A stretch of DNA of 64,000 nucleotides from JAKFWF01 sp031429105 (GTDB taxonomy: Bacteria > Pseudomonadota > Alphaproteobacteria > Rhizobiales > Hyphomicrobiaceae), in contig JANOYV010000120.1 of NCBI GenBank assembly GCA_031429105.1, forward strand, positions 1-64,000. Reading direction: 5' to 3'. Position numbers and translations under genes: made by a program. Of this stretch, positions 42,674-52,281 are shown piece after piece. Position 1 is the stretch's first letter. Each line of letters begins with the position of its first letter. A model generated the notes under the pieces. The model saw nothing but the letters and a program-made list of their open reading frames with translations, ran no database searches and was not told where the DNA came from.

Positions 42674-43477
42674 ATGGCTGGCTATCTGACAATCCAGGAT
42701 CTCGGCATCACCTTCAATCGCGGTGGCGTCGCAAGCGAGGTGCTGCGCGGCGTCAATCTCGAAATTGAGAAAGGCGAATACATCTCGATTATCGGCCACT
42801 CCGGCTGCGGCAAGTCGACGTTGCTGAATATTATCGCAGGCCTCCTGCGCGCGTCGACTGGCACGGTATTGCTCGAGAAGCAGCATGTGACTGAGCCGGG
42901 TCCGGAGCGTGCAGTGGTATTCCAGAACCACTCACTACTGCCGTGGCTCACGGTTTATGAGAACGTGGCGCTGGCGGTGGATAAAGTGTTTGGGGCGAAG
43001 AAGTCCAAAGTCGAGCGCCGTGATTGGATCATGCACAATCTCGCCTTGGTCAATATGGTGCATGCAAAGGACAAGCGACCGACCGAGATTTCCGGCGGCA
43101 TGAAACAGCGTGTTGGCATCGCACGCGGACTTTCGATGGAGCCGAAAATCCTGCTGCTGGACGAGCCGTTCGGCGCCCTCGATGCGCTGACGCGTGCCCA
43201 TCTCCAAGACACCGTAATGGAGATCCATAGCCGGCTAGGCAATACCATGATCATGATCACGCATGATGTGGACGAAGCCGTGCTTCTGTCAGATCGCATT
43301 GTGATGATGACGAATGGACCATCGGCGACCATTGGGGAGGTGTTGACGGTGAACCTTGCGCGGCCACGCCGCAGATTGGATCTGGTCGCTGATGCAACGT
43401 ACACGCGGGCACGCGCTGGCGTGCTCGAATTCCTGTATGCGCGGCACAAGGCGCCAGCACTTCTGGCCGCAGAGTGA
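42674..43477 (+). CDS. nrtC: Nitrate ABC transporter ATP-binding protein (NrtC/NrtD type)
   Basis: This is the importer ATPase, 267 residues from ATG 42674, set by AAGGAGG eight bases upstream. Walker A is GHSGCGKSTLLN, signature ISGGMKQRVGIARGL, Walker B ILLLDEPFGALDA and the switch histidine ITHDVDEAV. It is the short, ATPase-only form (like NrtD), without the NrtA-like C-terminal domain of cyanobacterial NrtC. A single ATPase presumably works as a homodimer. It overlaps the next gene's possible GTG start, so translation may be coupled. Confidence 0.92.
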   Translation: MAGYLTIQDLGITFNRGGVASEVLRGVNLEIEKGEYISIIGHSGCGKSTLLNIIAGLLRASTGTVLLEKQHVTEPGPERAVVFQNHSLLPWLTVYENVALAVDKVFGAKKSKVERRDWIMHNLALVNMVHAKDKRPTEISGGMKQRVGIARGLSMEPKILLLDEPFGALDALTRAHLQDTVMEIHSRLGNTMIMITHDVDEAVLLSDRIVMMTNGPSATIGEVLTVNLARPRRRLDLVADATYTRARAGVLEFLYARHKAPALLAAE

Positions 43478-43482
43478 CGACA

Positions 43483-44691
43483 ATGACCCGACAACGCATC
43501 GTCGTCATCGGCAACGGTATGGCAAGCCTTCGCTTTGTCGAGGAGATCGTCAAGCGGGGGGCTGGGCGCTTCATGATTACCGTGCTTGGAGCAGAGGTGG
43601 AACCGGCTTACAATCGTGTTTTGTTGTCACCATTGCTGGCCGGAGAAATTGGCCACGCAGACGTCGCGATGAAGCCCCGCAGCTGGTATGGTCAAAATAA
43701 CATCAACCTCATGACCGGTACGCGGGTGATTGGAATCGATGCCGTGGCGCGGCGGGTGCAGTTGCCCGGTGGGCATTCGTTGCCGTTCGATCACCTTGTT
43801 CTGGCAACGGGATCGCAACCGTTCAGGCTTCTATTGCCAGGTGCTGATCTTGATGGTGTCATCGCGTTTCGGACTTTGACAGATATCGAGCGTATGCGCA
43901 GTGCAACCGGGCGCAGCCGACCAGCGGTCGTCATTGGTGGTGGGCTACTTGGTATTGAGGCTGCATATGGGCTCGCCCGCGCCGGTGTCGCCGTCACGTT
44001 GGTGCACATTATGGACCGCCTTATGGAGCGGCAACTGGATAGAAATGCTGCTGACCGTTTGAAGCTTGCACTTGAGGCCAAGGGCATCAGCGTGAGGCTG
44101 GGTGCGAAAACCGAGGCAATTATGGGCGAGCGCTGGGTTGAAGGCGTCCGATTGTCCGATGGCAGCGTTATCCCATGCCGCGCGGTGATTATGGCTGCTG
44201 GCATTGTGCCTGATGTGGCGTTGGCCAAACTGGCCGGGCTCGATGTTGATCGTGGCGTCAAGGTCAATGACCAAATGCAAACTTCGGCACTGGGCATCTA
44301 CGCCATCGGCGAGTGTGCCGCACATCGCGGGACCGTCTACGGCATCGTCGAACCAGCCTACGAGCAGGCGCGCGTGCTGGCCGACGTACTTAGCGGAACA
44401 GCGTCGCAGTACGCAGGCTCGGTACTGGCCACGAACCTCAAGGTATCTGGCGTGCCTGTCTACTCGGTTGGCGACTTTGAGGGCGAGGGCGCTGAAACCA
44501 TAGTGCTCACGGACGACACTTCGGGCGTCTATCGTAAGCTCGTCGTGCAGGATGGAGTTCTTGTCGGTGCGGTCCTATTCGGCGATACCTCGGATGCTCT
44601 GTGGTACCGTGATCTCGTAGCGTCGAAAACATCCATTGAATCGATCCGCAGTCAGTTGCCGTTCGGTCGCGTCTACGCTGAGGCTGCGTAA
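43483..44691 (+). CDS. FAD-dependent NAD(P)H oxidoreductase, NirB N-terminal-like
   Basis: This is a pyridine-nucleotide-disulfide-type flavoprotein, 402 residues from ATG 43483 (a GTG at 43474 overlaps the nrtC stop). FAD motif RIVVIGNGMASLRFVE opens it, then NRVLLSPLLAGE, a second Rossmann motif VVIGGGLLGIEAAYGLARAG for NAD(P)H, and the FAD-closing YAIGECAAHRG. It resembles the N-terminal third of the nitrite reductase NirB but ends before the BFD iron-sulfur and siroheme domains. It probably passes electrons from NAD(P)H to NasA or NirA. The BFD-like cluster fused to NasA may be its direct acceptor, which is inference. Confidence 0.85.
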   Translation: MTRQRIVVIGNGMASLRFVEEIVKRGAGRFMITVLGAEVEPAYNRVLLSPLLAGEIGHADVAMKPRSWYGQNNINLMTGTRVIGIDAVARRVQLPGGHSLPFDHLVLATGSQPFRLLLPGADLDGVIAFRTLTDIERMRSATGRSRPAVVIGGGLLGIEAAYGLARAGVAVTLVHIMDRLMERQLDRNAADRLKLALEAKGISVRLGAKTEAIMGERWVEGVRLSDGSVIPCRAVIMAAGIVPDVALAKLAGLDVDRGVKVNDQMQTSALGIYAIGECAAHRGTVYGIVEPAYEQARVLADVLSGTASQYAGSVLATNLKVSGVPVYSVGDFEGEGAETIVLTDDTSGVYRKLVVQDGVLVGAVLFGDTSDALWYRDLVASKTSIESIRSQLPFGRVYAEAA

Positions 44692-44694
44692 GCC

Positions 44695-46482
44695 ATGAGC
44701 GGGCAAGATTTCAGTGACGACCAGCGACGCTATCTGGAAGGATTTGTTTCCGGAGCGCAAGCCGCGCGGGTTGCGATCGGGCTTAAGCCGCTCGGTGGCG
44801 GAGGGCAGGGCGGTCCTTCCGCCCCCATAGGGCCCGATGCACCACATCTGGCTGCAATGGCACGCACCGAAGCTACAGGCGGCAAACTCGTCAACGAGGA
44901 AAAGGCAAAGCGCGACGATCATCCGTTCGACGCCTACGCGCGGCTGAAAGCCGAGAGCGAGAAGGGGCTATTCCCCAAGGGCGTCGATAACTTTCGTTGG
45001 CGGTTCCATGGCCTCTACTACGTCGCCCCGACCCAAGATTCCTATATGTGCCGCCTGCGCATCCCAAACGGCATTATCAATGACCGGCAGTTCGAGGGCG
45101 TTGCCGATCTGGCTGAGCAGTACGGTGGCGGCTACACGCACGTCACCACGCGCGCCAACTTGCAGATCCGCGAGATCGCAGCCCGAAACGGTGTGCTACT
45201 GATTGAAGGACTGGCAGATCTTGGACTGACACCTAAAGGATCGGGTGCCGATAACATTCGCAATGTGACTGGCTCGCCGACCGCCGGCATCGATCCGCAA
45301 GAGCTGCTGGATACCCGGCCTCATGCGCGCCAGTGGCATCATCACATCCTGAATGATCGCTCGCTGTTTGGCTTGCCGCGCAAGTTCAATGTCGCTTTCG
45401 ACGGCGGCGGGCAATCACCGGTGCTGGAAGACACCAACGATATTGCATTTACCGCCGTGACGGTTGGTGCCGACGCAGGCGTCGAAGCCGGTGTCTGGTA
45501 CCGACTGGGATTGGGTGGCATCACTGGTCATCGGGACTTTGCCCGTCCGACCGGCGTCTATGTTCGACCAGTGGATGCCACGCGCGTCGCCGATGCCATC
45601 GTGCGTGTGTACATTGAGAATGGTGATCGGACGGACCGCAAAAAGGCGCGATTGAAGTACGTGCTGGATGCCTGGGGCTTCGAGAAGTTCCTCGCTGCCG
45701 TCGAAACGAAGCTCGGCAGTGCGCTTGTACGGTTGGATGACGCCAAGGTCAACGCGCCCAACCGCCAAGATCGCAAAGCTCACGTCGGTGTGCACCCCCA
45801 GAAGCAAAAGGATTTGTGCTGGGTTGGCGTTGTCTTACCGGTCGGTCGATTGTCCGTTGAGCAGATGCGCGGGCTTGCCAAAATTTCGCGGGAATTCGGA
45901 GATGGTGATATCCGCTTAACGGTTTGGCAAAATCTTTTGTTGTCGGGCGTTCCGGTAGCCAAAGTGGGCGCGGTGGAGAAGCGCCTGCTGGCACTTGAAC
46001 TGACGTCGAAAGCGACAAGCATCCGCGCTGGGCTCGTCGCGTGCACCGGAAATACAGGTTGCAAATTCGCCGCTTCCAACACCAAGGGCACGGCCATTGC
46101 GATCGCCGACTGGGTCGAGCCGCGCGTCGCGTTGGATAGCCCGATCAATATTCATCTCACCGGCTGCCATCATTCGTGCGCGCAGCATTACATTGGCGAC
46201 ATCGGCATGATTGCCTGTCGCGTTCCCATTGCGCCTGAGAGCGACGATACGGTTGAGGGCTTCCATGTTTTGGTCGGCGGTGGTTTCGGACCTGATGTTG
46301 GTATCGCACGTGAACTCTATCGCGATGTCAAAACCGAAGATTGCCCGAAGCTCGTCGAACGCATGTTGAAGGTCTACCTCGCAGAGCGCGCGAGCAATGT
46401 TGAGACGTTCCAGGCGTTCACACGCCGGTTCGAAGTGCCCGCGTTGACGGCATTGTTCAATGCCGCAGGAGACGCGGCATGA
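44695..46482 (+). CDS. nirA: Assimilatory siroheme nitrite reductase, NirA type
   Basis: This enzyme reduces nitrite to ammonium by six electrons with siroheme and a [4Fe-4S] cluster, in the cytosol. The 595 residues begin with about 90 residues not found in plant-type enzymes, then the two nitrite/sulfite reductase half-domains. Cluster and siroheme ligands are intact: Cys 450 and 456 (CTGNTGC) and Cys 491 and 495 (CHHSC), the canonical C-x5-C … C-x3-C. The alternative reading, sulfite reductase, is less likely next to nasA and nrt. It starts three bases after the FAD oxidoreductase and overlaps the downstream flavoprotein by four. Confidence 0.92.
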   Translation: MSGQDFSDDQRRYLEGFVSGAQAARVAIGLKPLGGGGQGGPSAPIGPDAPHLAAMARTEATGGKLVNEEKAKRDDHPFDAYARLKAESEKGLFPKGVDNFRWRFHGLYYVAPTQDSYMCRLRIPNGIINDRQFEGVADLAEQYGGGYTHVTTRANLQIREIAARNGVLLIEGLADLGLTPKGSGADNIRNVTGSPTAGIDPQELLDTRPHARQWHHHILNDRSLFGLPRKFNVAFDGGGQSPVLEDTNDIAFTAVTVGADAGVEAGVWYRLGLGGITGHRDFARPTGVYVRPVDATRVADAIVRVYIENGDRTDRKKARLKYVLDAWGFEKFLAAVETKLGSALVRLDDAKVNAPNRQDRKAHVGVHPQKQKDLCWVGVVLPVGRLSVEQMRGLAKISREFGDGDIRLTVWQNLLLSGVPVAKVGAVEKRLLALELTSKATSIRAGLVACTGNTGCKFAASNTKGTAIAIADWVEPRVALDSPINIHLTGCHHSCAQHYIGDIGMIACRVPIAPESDDTVEGFHVLVGGGFGPDVGIARELYRDVKTEDCPKLVERMLKVYLAERASNVETFQAFTRRFEVPALTALFNAAGDAA

Positions 46483-48125
46483 GCATTCAGGAACGTGTCG
46501 TTACAGCCGTGCCGGTGATCCCTGAGTCAGCACCCTTCACGCACGAGCAGCGGGCTTGGCTGAATGGCTTCTTTGCGGGCGTCCTATCGCTTGATGCGCC
46601 AGCCGGTGTCACATCGCTCTCCGGAGCCTTGCCGCCTCAAGCGAGCCTCGCGCTGTCTGCCGACGGCGACGATGGGCAGGACCCGTGGCACGACGCTTCG
46701 ATGCTCATCGACGAGCGCATGAAGCTTGCCGATGGCCGCCCGCAACGACGCAAGCTTTATGCCGCCATGGCCCAACAGGACTGTGGCCAATGCGGTTACT
46801 TATGCGAAAGCTACGCGGATGTTTTAGCGCGGGGCGAAGAGAAGCGGACAAACTTATGCGTTCCAGGCGGCAAGGAAACGAGCCGCATGCTGAAGCAACT
46901 GTTGGAGGCAGGCCCCGCAGCACCTGCGGACGCGACAGCAACGCCGGTCGCGGCCGACATAAAACCAGATGCCAAAACTGGTGCCAAGGCCGGGGTTCAA
47001 ATCGGCTACGCGCGCGAAGCGCCGGTCGACGCCCTATTCAAGTCCGCAAAACGAATTTCGGGCAAAACATCAGAGAAAGACACGCGCCATATCGTCTTCG
47101 ATATTTCGAAGAGTGGCATCGACTACGTGCCCGGCGACAGTTTTGGCATATTACCGGTCAATGAACCCGCGCTCGTTGACGCGATTCTTGCCGCCATGCG
47201 GGCCCCGCCCGATTTCCCGGTCCAGGGCACCAACGGTTCAATGCCGTTTCGGCAAGCCTTGATCGAAGACTACGCGCTGGGTGCAGCGCCCGACATGCTG
47301 TTCGAACTGATCAGTTATATGGTTGGTGGTGAGCGTCGGCAGAAGGCGAAATTACTTGCCAAGGGTGGCGACCCTGACGGCGATGCAGCGACACTCGATG
47401 TGTTGGCAGCACTGGAAAAATTTGGACCCCTGCACCCCGATCCGGAAGCGTTTCTCGAATGCTTGGAGCCGCTGCAGCCTCGTCTTTATTCGATTTCTTC
47501 GTCACCGCGCGCAACCCCCGGCGAACTTCATCTGACGGTCGATGCCGTGCGCTATCAAATCGGTCAGCGGCAGCGGTTGGGTGTAGGATCGACATTTCTA
47601 GCCGATCGGATGAAGACTGGATCGAAGCTCAAGGTCTATTTGCAAAAGGCACACGGGTTTGGCTTGCCGGCTGATCCTAAGACTCCGATTATCATGGTTG
47701 GGCCAGGCACTGGCATTGCGCCGTTCCGCTCGTTCCTGTGGCATCGGGCGGCGACCAAGGCGCCAGGTGACGCGTGGCTGTTTTACGGTCACCAGCGCGA
47801 GCAGAGCGAATTCTTCTATCGGGATGAGCTGGAAGGGTTCCTGAAAACGGGCACCTTGACGCGTCTTTCAACGGCATGGTCACGCGATGGTGCTAACAAG
47901 GTCTATGTGCAAGATCGCATGCGCGAAGCGGGTGCTGACTTGTGGTCTTGGCTTAAGCGCGGCGCTCATTTTTATGTTTGCGGCGACGCCAAGCGCATGG
48001 CCAAGGACGTCGAGGCGGCCATCGTCGCTGTCGCCCACGAACACGGCTTGATGAGTGAGGTAGGCGCGCGCGACTTCCTCGCTGAAATGAAATCAGCCAA
48101 GCGTTACGCGGCGGACGTTTATTGA
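46479..48125 (+). CDS. Flavoprotein reductase of the sulfite-reductase alpha type, with a four-cysteine motif in place of flavodoxin
   Basis: This is a 548-residue cytosolic electron-transfer protein. The C-terminal half is a cytochrome P450 reductase-like FAD/NADPH module: FAD motif RLYSISSSP near residue 335 and NADPH motif GPGTGIAPFRSFL near 407. Instead of an N-terminal FMN-flavodoxin domain it has Cys 102, 105, 109 and 127 (CGQCGYLC … NLC), which looks like an iron-sulfur site. It probably passes NADPH electrons to NirA, replacing the CysJ/ferredoxin role. Its start overlaps the nirA stop, and the nasA ATG overlaps its TGA, so it is firmly part of the operon. Confidence 0.85.
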   Translation: MSIQERVVTAVPVIPESAPFTHEQRAWLNGFFAGVLSLDAPAGVTSLSGALPPQASLALSADGDDGQDPWHDASMLIDERMKLADGRPQRRKLYAAMAQQDCGQCGYLCESYADVLARGEEKRTNLCVPGGKETSRMLKQLLEAGPAAPADATATPVAADIKPDAKTGAKAGVQIGYAREAPVDALFKSAKRISGKTSEKDTRHIVFDISKSGIDYVPGDSFGILPVNEPALVDAILAAMRAPPDFPVQGTNGSMPFRQALIEDYALGAAPDMLFELISYMVGGERRQKAKLLAKGGDPDGDAATLDVLAALEKFGPLHPDPEAFLECLEPLQPRLYSISSSPRATPGELHLTVDAVRYQIGQRQRLGVGSTFLADRMKTGSKLKVYLQKAHGFGLPADPKTPIIMVGPGTGIAPFRSFLWHRAATKAPGDAWLFYGHQREQSEFFYRDELEGFLKTGTLTRLSTAWSRDGANKVYVQDRMREAGADLWSWLKRGAHFYVCGDAKRMAKDVEAAIVAVAHEHGLMSEVGARDFLAEMKSAKRYAADVY

Positions 48126-50818
48126 TGGCCCAGGTGTCGCCCACGATTGTAGCACCAGCCATCGTGCGCACCACATGCCCCTACTGCGGCGTGGGATGTG
48201 GAGTGCTTGCGAGCTCAAAGCGTGAAGGGCGCGCTGCCGTCAAGGGCGATCCTGACCATCCAGCCAACAGCGGTCGACTGTGCTCTAAAGGCTCGGCCTT
48301 GGGTGAGACGGTCGCGCTTGAAACACGGCTGCTTTATCCGGAAATTGATGGTGCGCGGGTGGCATGGTCGACAGCTCTCGACCATGTTGCCGACGGCTTG
48401 AAGAGTGTTCGGGATCGCCACGGTCCGGATGCCATCGCCTTCTATCTGTCGGGACAGATGCTCACCGAGGATTACTACGTCGCCAATAAGCTTGCGAAGG
48501 GCTTTATTGGTACGCCGCACGTCGATACGAATTCGCGGCTGTGCATGGCGTCGTCGGTCGCAGGCCACCGTCGCGCGTTCGGTGGCGATGTGGTGCCGCA
48601 GTCCTACGACGATCTGGAGTTGGCTGATCTCGTCGTGCTTGTTGGGTCGAATGCGGCTTGGTGTCATCCGATCCTTTATCAGCGCATTCAGGTGGCGCGG
48701 GCCGAGCGCGGTGTGCGTGTTGTCAACATCGATCCGCGTCGCACAGCGACCAGCGAAGGTGTCGATTTGCACCTTTCTATTCGCCCCGGCACCGATAGCC
48801 AGCTCTGGAACGGTTTGCTGGTTTGGCTGGTTGATCGCGGGCTTGTCGATGACGTCTACATCAAAAACCACACGGAAGGTTTCATCGATGCACTTGCCGA
48901 GGCGCGCGAAACGTCTCGATCAGTGGAGATGGTCGCGGCAGCAACTGGGCTCGACGCTTCGGGAATCGAGCAGCTCTATCAGTGGTGGTCAGAAACGCCT
49001 CGCGTGGTCTCCTGTTACAGCCAGGGTGTCAATCAATCGGCTCAAGGGACAGACAAGGTCAATGCGATCATCAACTGTCATTTGGCGACCGGACGCGTCG
49101 GCAAGGCAGGCTCTGGCCCGCTATCGTTCACCGGCCAGCCCAATGCGATGGGTGGGCGTGAGGTCGGCGGCCTAGCCAATATGCTGGCGGCCCACATGGG
49201 TTTTTCAGCCATGGAGCGCGATCGCGTCGGCCGTTTCTGGAAGGCCCCGAACGTCGTTGCAACTGAGGGCCTAAAAGCCGTCGATATGTTCGAAGCGATT
49301 GATCAGGGGCGCATCAAGGCGCTGTGGGTGATGGGCACGAACCCAGCCGTCAGTCTGCCGCGTGCGGATCATGTCCGTCAGGCGCTGTCGAAGCTGGAAT
49401 TGTTCGTCGTATCCGAGAATGTTGCCTCGAACGACACCCTCAATTGCGCCTCGATCCGGCTGCCGGCTGCCGCCTGGGGCGAGAAGGATGGCACCGTCAC
49501 GAACTCGGAGCGCTGCATTTCGCGGCAGCGCCAGTTCATGGCGCTCGCGGGCGAGGCCAAGCCTGATTGGTGGATCATGGGCGAGGTAGCTCGACGTCTC
49601 GGTTGGGCGGATGCGTTTGCCTATGAAGGCCCCGCTGCCATTTTTCGCGAACATGCGCAGCTGTCGGGTTTTGAAAATAGTGGCGAACGCGCGTTTAACA
49701 TCACCGGTCTCGGCGCATTGTCCGATGCGGCCTACGATGAACTCACACCAATCCAGTGGCCAGTTCTGATGGAGGGGCAGGGCACCGAGCGTATGTTTGG
49801 CGATGGCCAGTTCGTGACGCCATCGCGCAAGGCGCGGTTCGTATCCGTGAAAGGCGGTACGATTGCATTCGCGCCGACCACCGATGCGCCATTCGTTCTC
49901 AACACTGGCCGAGTGCGGGACCAGTGGCACACGATGACACGGACCGCCCTATCGCCGCGGCTGATGACGCATATCGCCGAACCGTTTGTCGAGGTGCACC
50001 CGGACGATGCGTCAAGTCTTGGATTGGAGCAGGGCAGCATTGCTCTCGTTTCGACGCCGCATGGTGCTTCGACCTTGCGCGTTTTGGTCAACCGAGGGCA
50101 ACAGCCGGGATCGCTATTCGTGCCGATCCATTGGTCGGCGGAAAATAGCTCGAACGGACGTATCGGCGCTTTGGTTGCAGCTGTCGTTGATCCGATCTCG
50201 GGCCAGCCGGAGGCCAAGGCAACGCCTGCGGCGGTGGTAGCTAGACCGATGGCAGCCTACGGTTTTGTGTTGTCACGGACGGCAATCAAACTGAGCGGTG
50301 CCGACTATTGGGCAAAGGCGCAACTGGCGGACTGCCATCTCGTCAACTTTGCTCTTGAGGCTCAGGCGATCAGTAAATCTGGACCTGCTGCCTGGGCGCG
50401 AAGAAGCTTGCCTGATGGCGAGCGACTTGAAGTCGAGGACAATCGGATCGGGGTCTATAGATCCGCGATCATGTGCGATGGGCGCCTCGAAGCAATTTTG
50501 TTCATTGGCCCAACGCCCAAGCTACCAGGGCATGACTGGCTGCAAAGGCAGTTCAAACGCGAGGTGATCCCCGCAACTGAGCGCCGCACCTTGCTGGCTG
50601 GCCGTCCGGTCGAGGGGGCAGCTGACCAAGGTGCAATTGTATGCGTGTGCTTCCAAATTGGTGAGCGGCGCATCGATGCTGCGATCAACGAGGGAGCAAA
50701 ATCCGTTGAAGCAATCGGGATGAGACTTGGTGCTGGCACGAACTGCGGCAGTTGCGTGCCTGAAATCAAGCGCATGATTGCGCAAGCGCGGCCCTTCACT
50801 GCAACAGCTGCGGAGTAA
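48125..50818 (+). CDS. nasA: Assimilatory nitrate reductase, catalytic subunit
   Basis: This is a cytosolic molybdenum enzyme reducing nitrate to nitrite, 897 residues. The N-terminal [4Fe-4S] site is Cys 18, 21, 25 and 53 (CPYCGVGC … RLCSKG). Molybdopterin-domain landmarks are DTNSRLCMASSV, GSNAAWCHPILYQRI and SFTGQPNAMGGREVGGLANM. A molydopterin dinucleotide-binding domain follows near residue 570 (LNTGRVRDQWHTMTRT). The C-terminus adds a BFD-like [2Fe-2S] domain with CVCF near 840 and NCGSC near 875, the entry point for NAD(P)H electrons. The ATG overlaps the flavoprotein stop. A TTG three bases earlier is unlikely. Confidence 0.95.
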   Translation: MAQVSPTIVAPAIVRTTCPYCGVGCGVLASSKREGRAAVKGDPDHPANSGRLCSKGSALGETVALETRLLYPEIDGARVAWSTALDHVADGLKSVRDRHGPDAIAFYLSGQMLTEDYYVANKLAKGFIGTPHVDTNSRLCMASSVAGHRRAFGGDVVPQSYDDLELADLVVLVGSNAAWCHPILYQRIQVARAERGVRVVNIDPRRTATSEGVDLHLSIRPGTDSQLWNGLLVWLVDRGLVDDVYIKNHTEGFIDALAEARETSRSVEMVAAATGLDASGIEQLYQWWSETPRVVSCYSQGVNQSAQGTDKVNAIINCHLATGRVGKAGSGPLSFTGQPNAMGGREVGGLANMLAAHMGFSAMERDRVGRFWKAPNVVATEGLKAVDMFEAIDQGRIKALWVMGTNPAVSLPRADHVRQALSKLELFVVSENVASNDTLNCASIRLPAAAWGEKDGTVTNSERCISRQRQFMALAGEAKPDWWIMGEVARRLGWADAFAYEGPAAIFREHAQLSGFENSGERAFNITGLGALSDAAYDELTPIQWPVLMEGQGTERMFGDGQFVTPSRKARFVSVKGGTIAFAPTTDAPFVLNTGRVRDQWHTMTRTALSPRLMTHIAEPFVEVHPDDASSLGLEQGSIALVSTPHGASTLRVLVNRGQQPGSLFVPIHWSAENSSNGRIGALVAAVVDPISGQPEAKATPAAVVARPMAAYGFVLSRTAIKLSGADYWAKAQLADCHLVNFALEAQAISKSGPAAWARRSLPDGERLEVEDNRIGVYRSAIMCDGRLEAILFIGPTPKLPGHDWLQRQFKREVIPATERRTLLAGRPVEGAADQGAIVCVCFQIGERRIDAAINEGAKSVEAIGMRLGAGTNCGSCVPEIKRMIAQARPFTATAAE

Positions 50819-50823
50819 CGCAT

Positions 50824-52269
50824 ATGAGCACTTTGCGTGTTGTTCCGATGGAAACCCAACCTGCACGCGTGCAACCGCTGTCGGTTCTGCCCGTGTTTCT
50901 CAATCTTCGGGGACGGCGTGTTGTTGTCGCTGGAGCACCAGAGGCTGCAACCTGGAAGGCGGAGTTGGTCGCGGCGGCGGGTGCGGATGTTCACGTATTT
51001 ACTCTTGAACATACGGACGAACTAGCGACGCTTGCGCAATCGCCGCCAGCTGGCGGTGTCAAATTGGCACTACGCGCATGGATGCCGGATGACCTCGATG
51101 GTGCAGCGTTAGTGATCGGGGCACTAGAAGGTGAAGAGGCCGAAGACTTTGCCACGGCTGCACGTCTACGTGGCATTCCAGTCAACATCGTCGATAACCA
51201 ACGCCTCTGTTCTCTGAGTTTTGGCGCCATCGTCAACCGCTCGCCCGTTGTCGTGGCGATCTCGACCGATGGTGCGGCACCTGTTTTGGGACAAGCGATC
51301 CGGGCGCGCATTGAAACGCTGCTGCATCCTGCCGTCGCCAGTTGGGCTGCGGCTGCCAAAGGTTTGCGCGACCTGATTAAATCGCGCGTGCCGATGGGGC
51401 CAGCGCGGCGTGCCACGTGGAGCGCGTTCGCACAATCTGCGCTCCTGTCTCGACGTCCACCTGATGAGCACGACATCGAATCACTGGTCGATGGCGCGGT
51501 TGATCAGGGCGGCTCGATTGCGATCGTTGGTGCTGGTCCCGGCGACCCTGAATTACTGACGATGAAGGCCCTGCGGATGCTGCAGTCGGCCGATGTCATC
51601 CTCTATGACCGCCTAGTCTCACCCGAGATCCTCGAATTGGCCCGCCGCGAAGCGCGCCGCATGTTGGTTGGTAAGGCAGGGGGCGGGCCCGCCTGCCGCC
51701 AAGACGATATCAATGACCTCATGGTATCGCTTGCGAAAAGTGGCAAGCGGGTGATCCGCTTGAAAGGCGGTGATCCGACAGTATTCGGGCGTTTGGCCGA
51801 GGAACTAAAGGCAGCTGAACGCGAGAACATTCCAGTCGAAGTGGTGCCGGGGATTACGGCGGCGAGTGGTGCTGCGGCTTCCTTGAGAATGCCCCTGACG
51901 GATCGTCGCTTCGCCCAGCGACTACAGTTTGTCACCGGGCACGCCCAGAACGGTCGTGCGCCGGAGCATCGCTGGGCGCATCTGGCGGAACCCGATGTAA
52001 CTACTGTTTACTATATGGGTGGGCGCACGTTCGCGGAGATGGCCGGTTCTCTGGTAGCGTCGGGCTGTCCGTTAGACTTGCCGGCCCTCATCGTTTGGTC
52101 GGCAACAACCCCCAGGGAGCGTTCGATTTCGACAACTGTCGGGGGGGGTGCGACCGCAGTATCGCTCGGCCCCACGGGTGAGCCGTGCCTAATATTTACT
52201 GGTGAAGCGGCACGTTGCGTTGCCACGCGCCATGCTGGCAGCGCGTCAAACATCGTATCCTACGGTTGA
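50824..52269 (+). CDS. cysG: Siroheme synthase (multifunctional CysG)
   Basis: This enzyme makes siroheme from uroporphyrinogen III. The 481 residues have an N-terminal precorrin-2 dehydrogenase/ferrochelatase module (about 18–230; LNLRGRRVVVAGAPEAATWK, then GAIVNRSPVVVAISTDGAAP) and a C-terminal methyltransferase module (from about 235; IVGAGPGDPELLTMKALRML, DRLVSPEIL, RLKGGDPTVFGR). The dinucleotide loop GAPEAA is degenerate compared with GGGxVA. GGAG eight bases before ATG 50824 supports the start. It is the last gene of the nitrate operon, supplying siroheme to NirA. Confidence 0.95.
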   Translation: MSTLRVVPMETQPARVQPLSVLPVFLNLRGRRVVVAGAPEAATWKAELVAAAGADVHVFTLEHTDELATLAQSPPAGGVKLALRAWMPDDLDGAALVIGALEGEEAEDFATAARLRGIPVNIVDNQRLCSLSFGAIVNRSPVVVAISTDGAAPVLGQAIRARIETLLHPAVASWAAAAKGLRDLIKSRVPMGPARRATWSAFAQSALLSRRPPDEHDIESLVDGAVDQGGSIAIVGAGPGDPELLTMKALRMLQSADVILYDRLVSPEILELARREARRMLVGKAGGGPACRQDDINDLMVSLAKSGKRVIRLKGGDPTVFGRLAEELKAAERENIPVEVVPGITAASGAAASLRMPLTDRRFAQRLQFVTGHAQNGRAPEHRWAHLAEPDVTTVYYMGGRTFAEMAGSLVASGCPLDLPALIVWSATTPRERSISTTVGGGATAVSLGPTGEPCLIFTGEAARCVATRHAGSASNIVSYG

Positions 52270-52281
52270 TCCCGAGACTGC

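Noticed and set aside
48215..48871. 218-codon minus-strand frame over nasA
   Set aside because: Antisense to the molybdopterin domain, with no recognisable motif.
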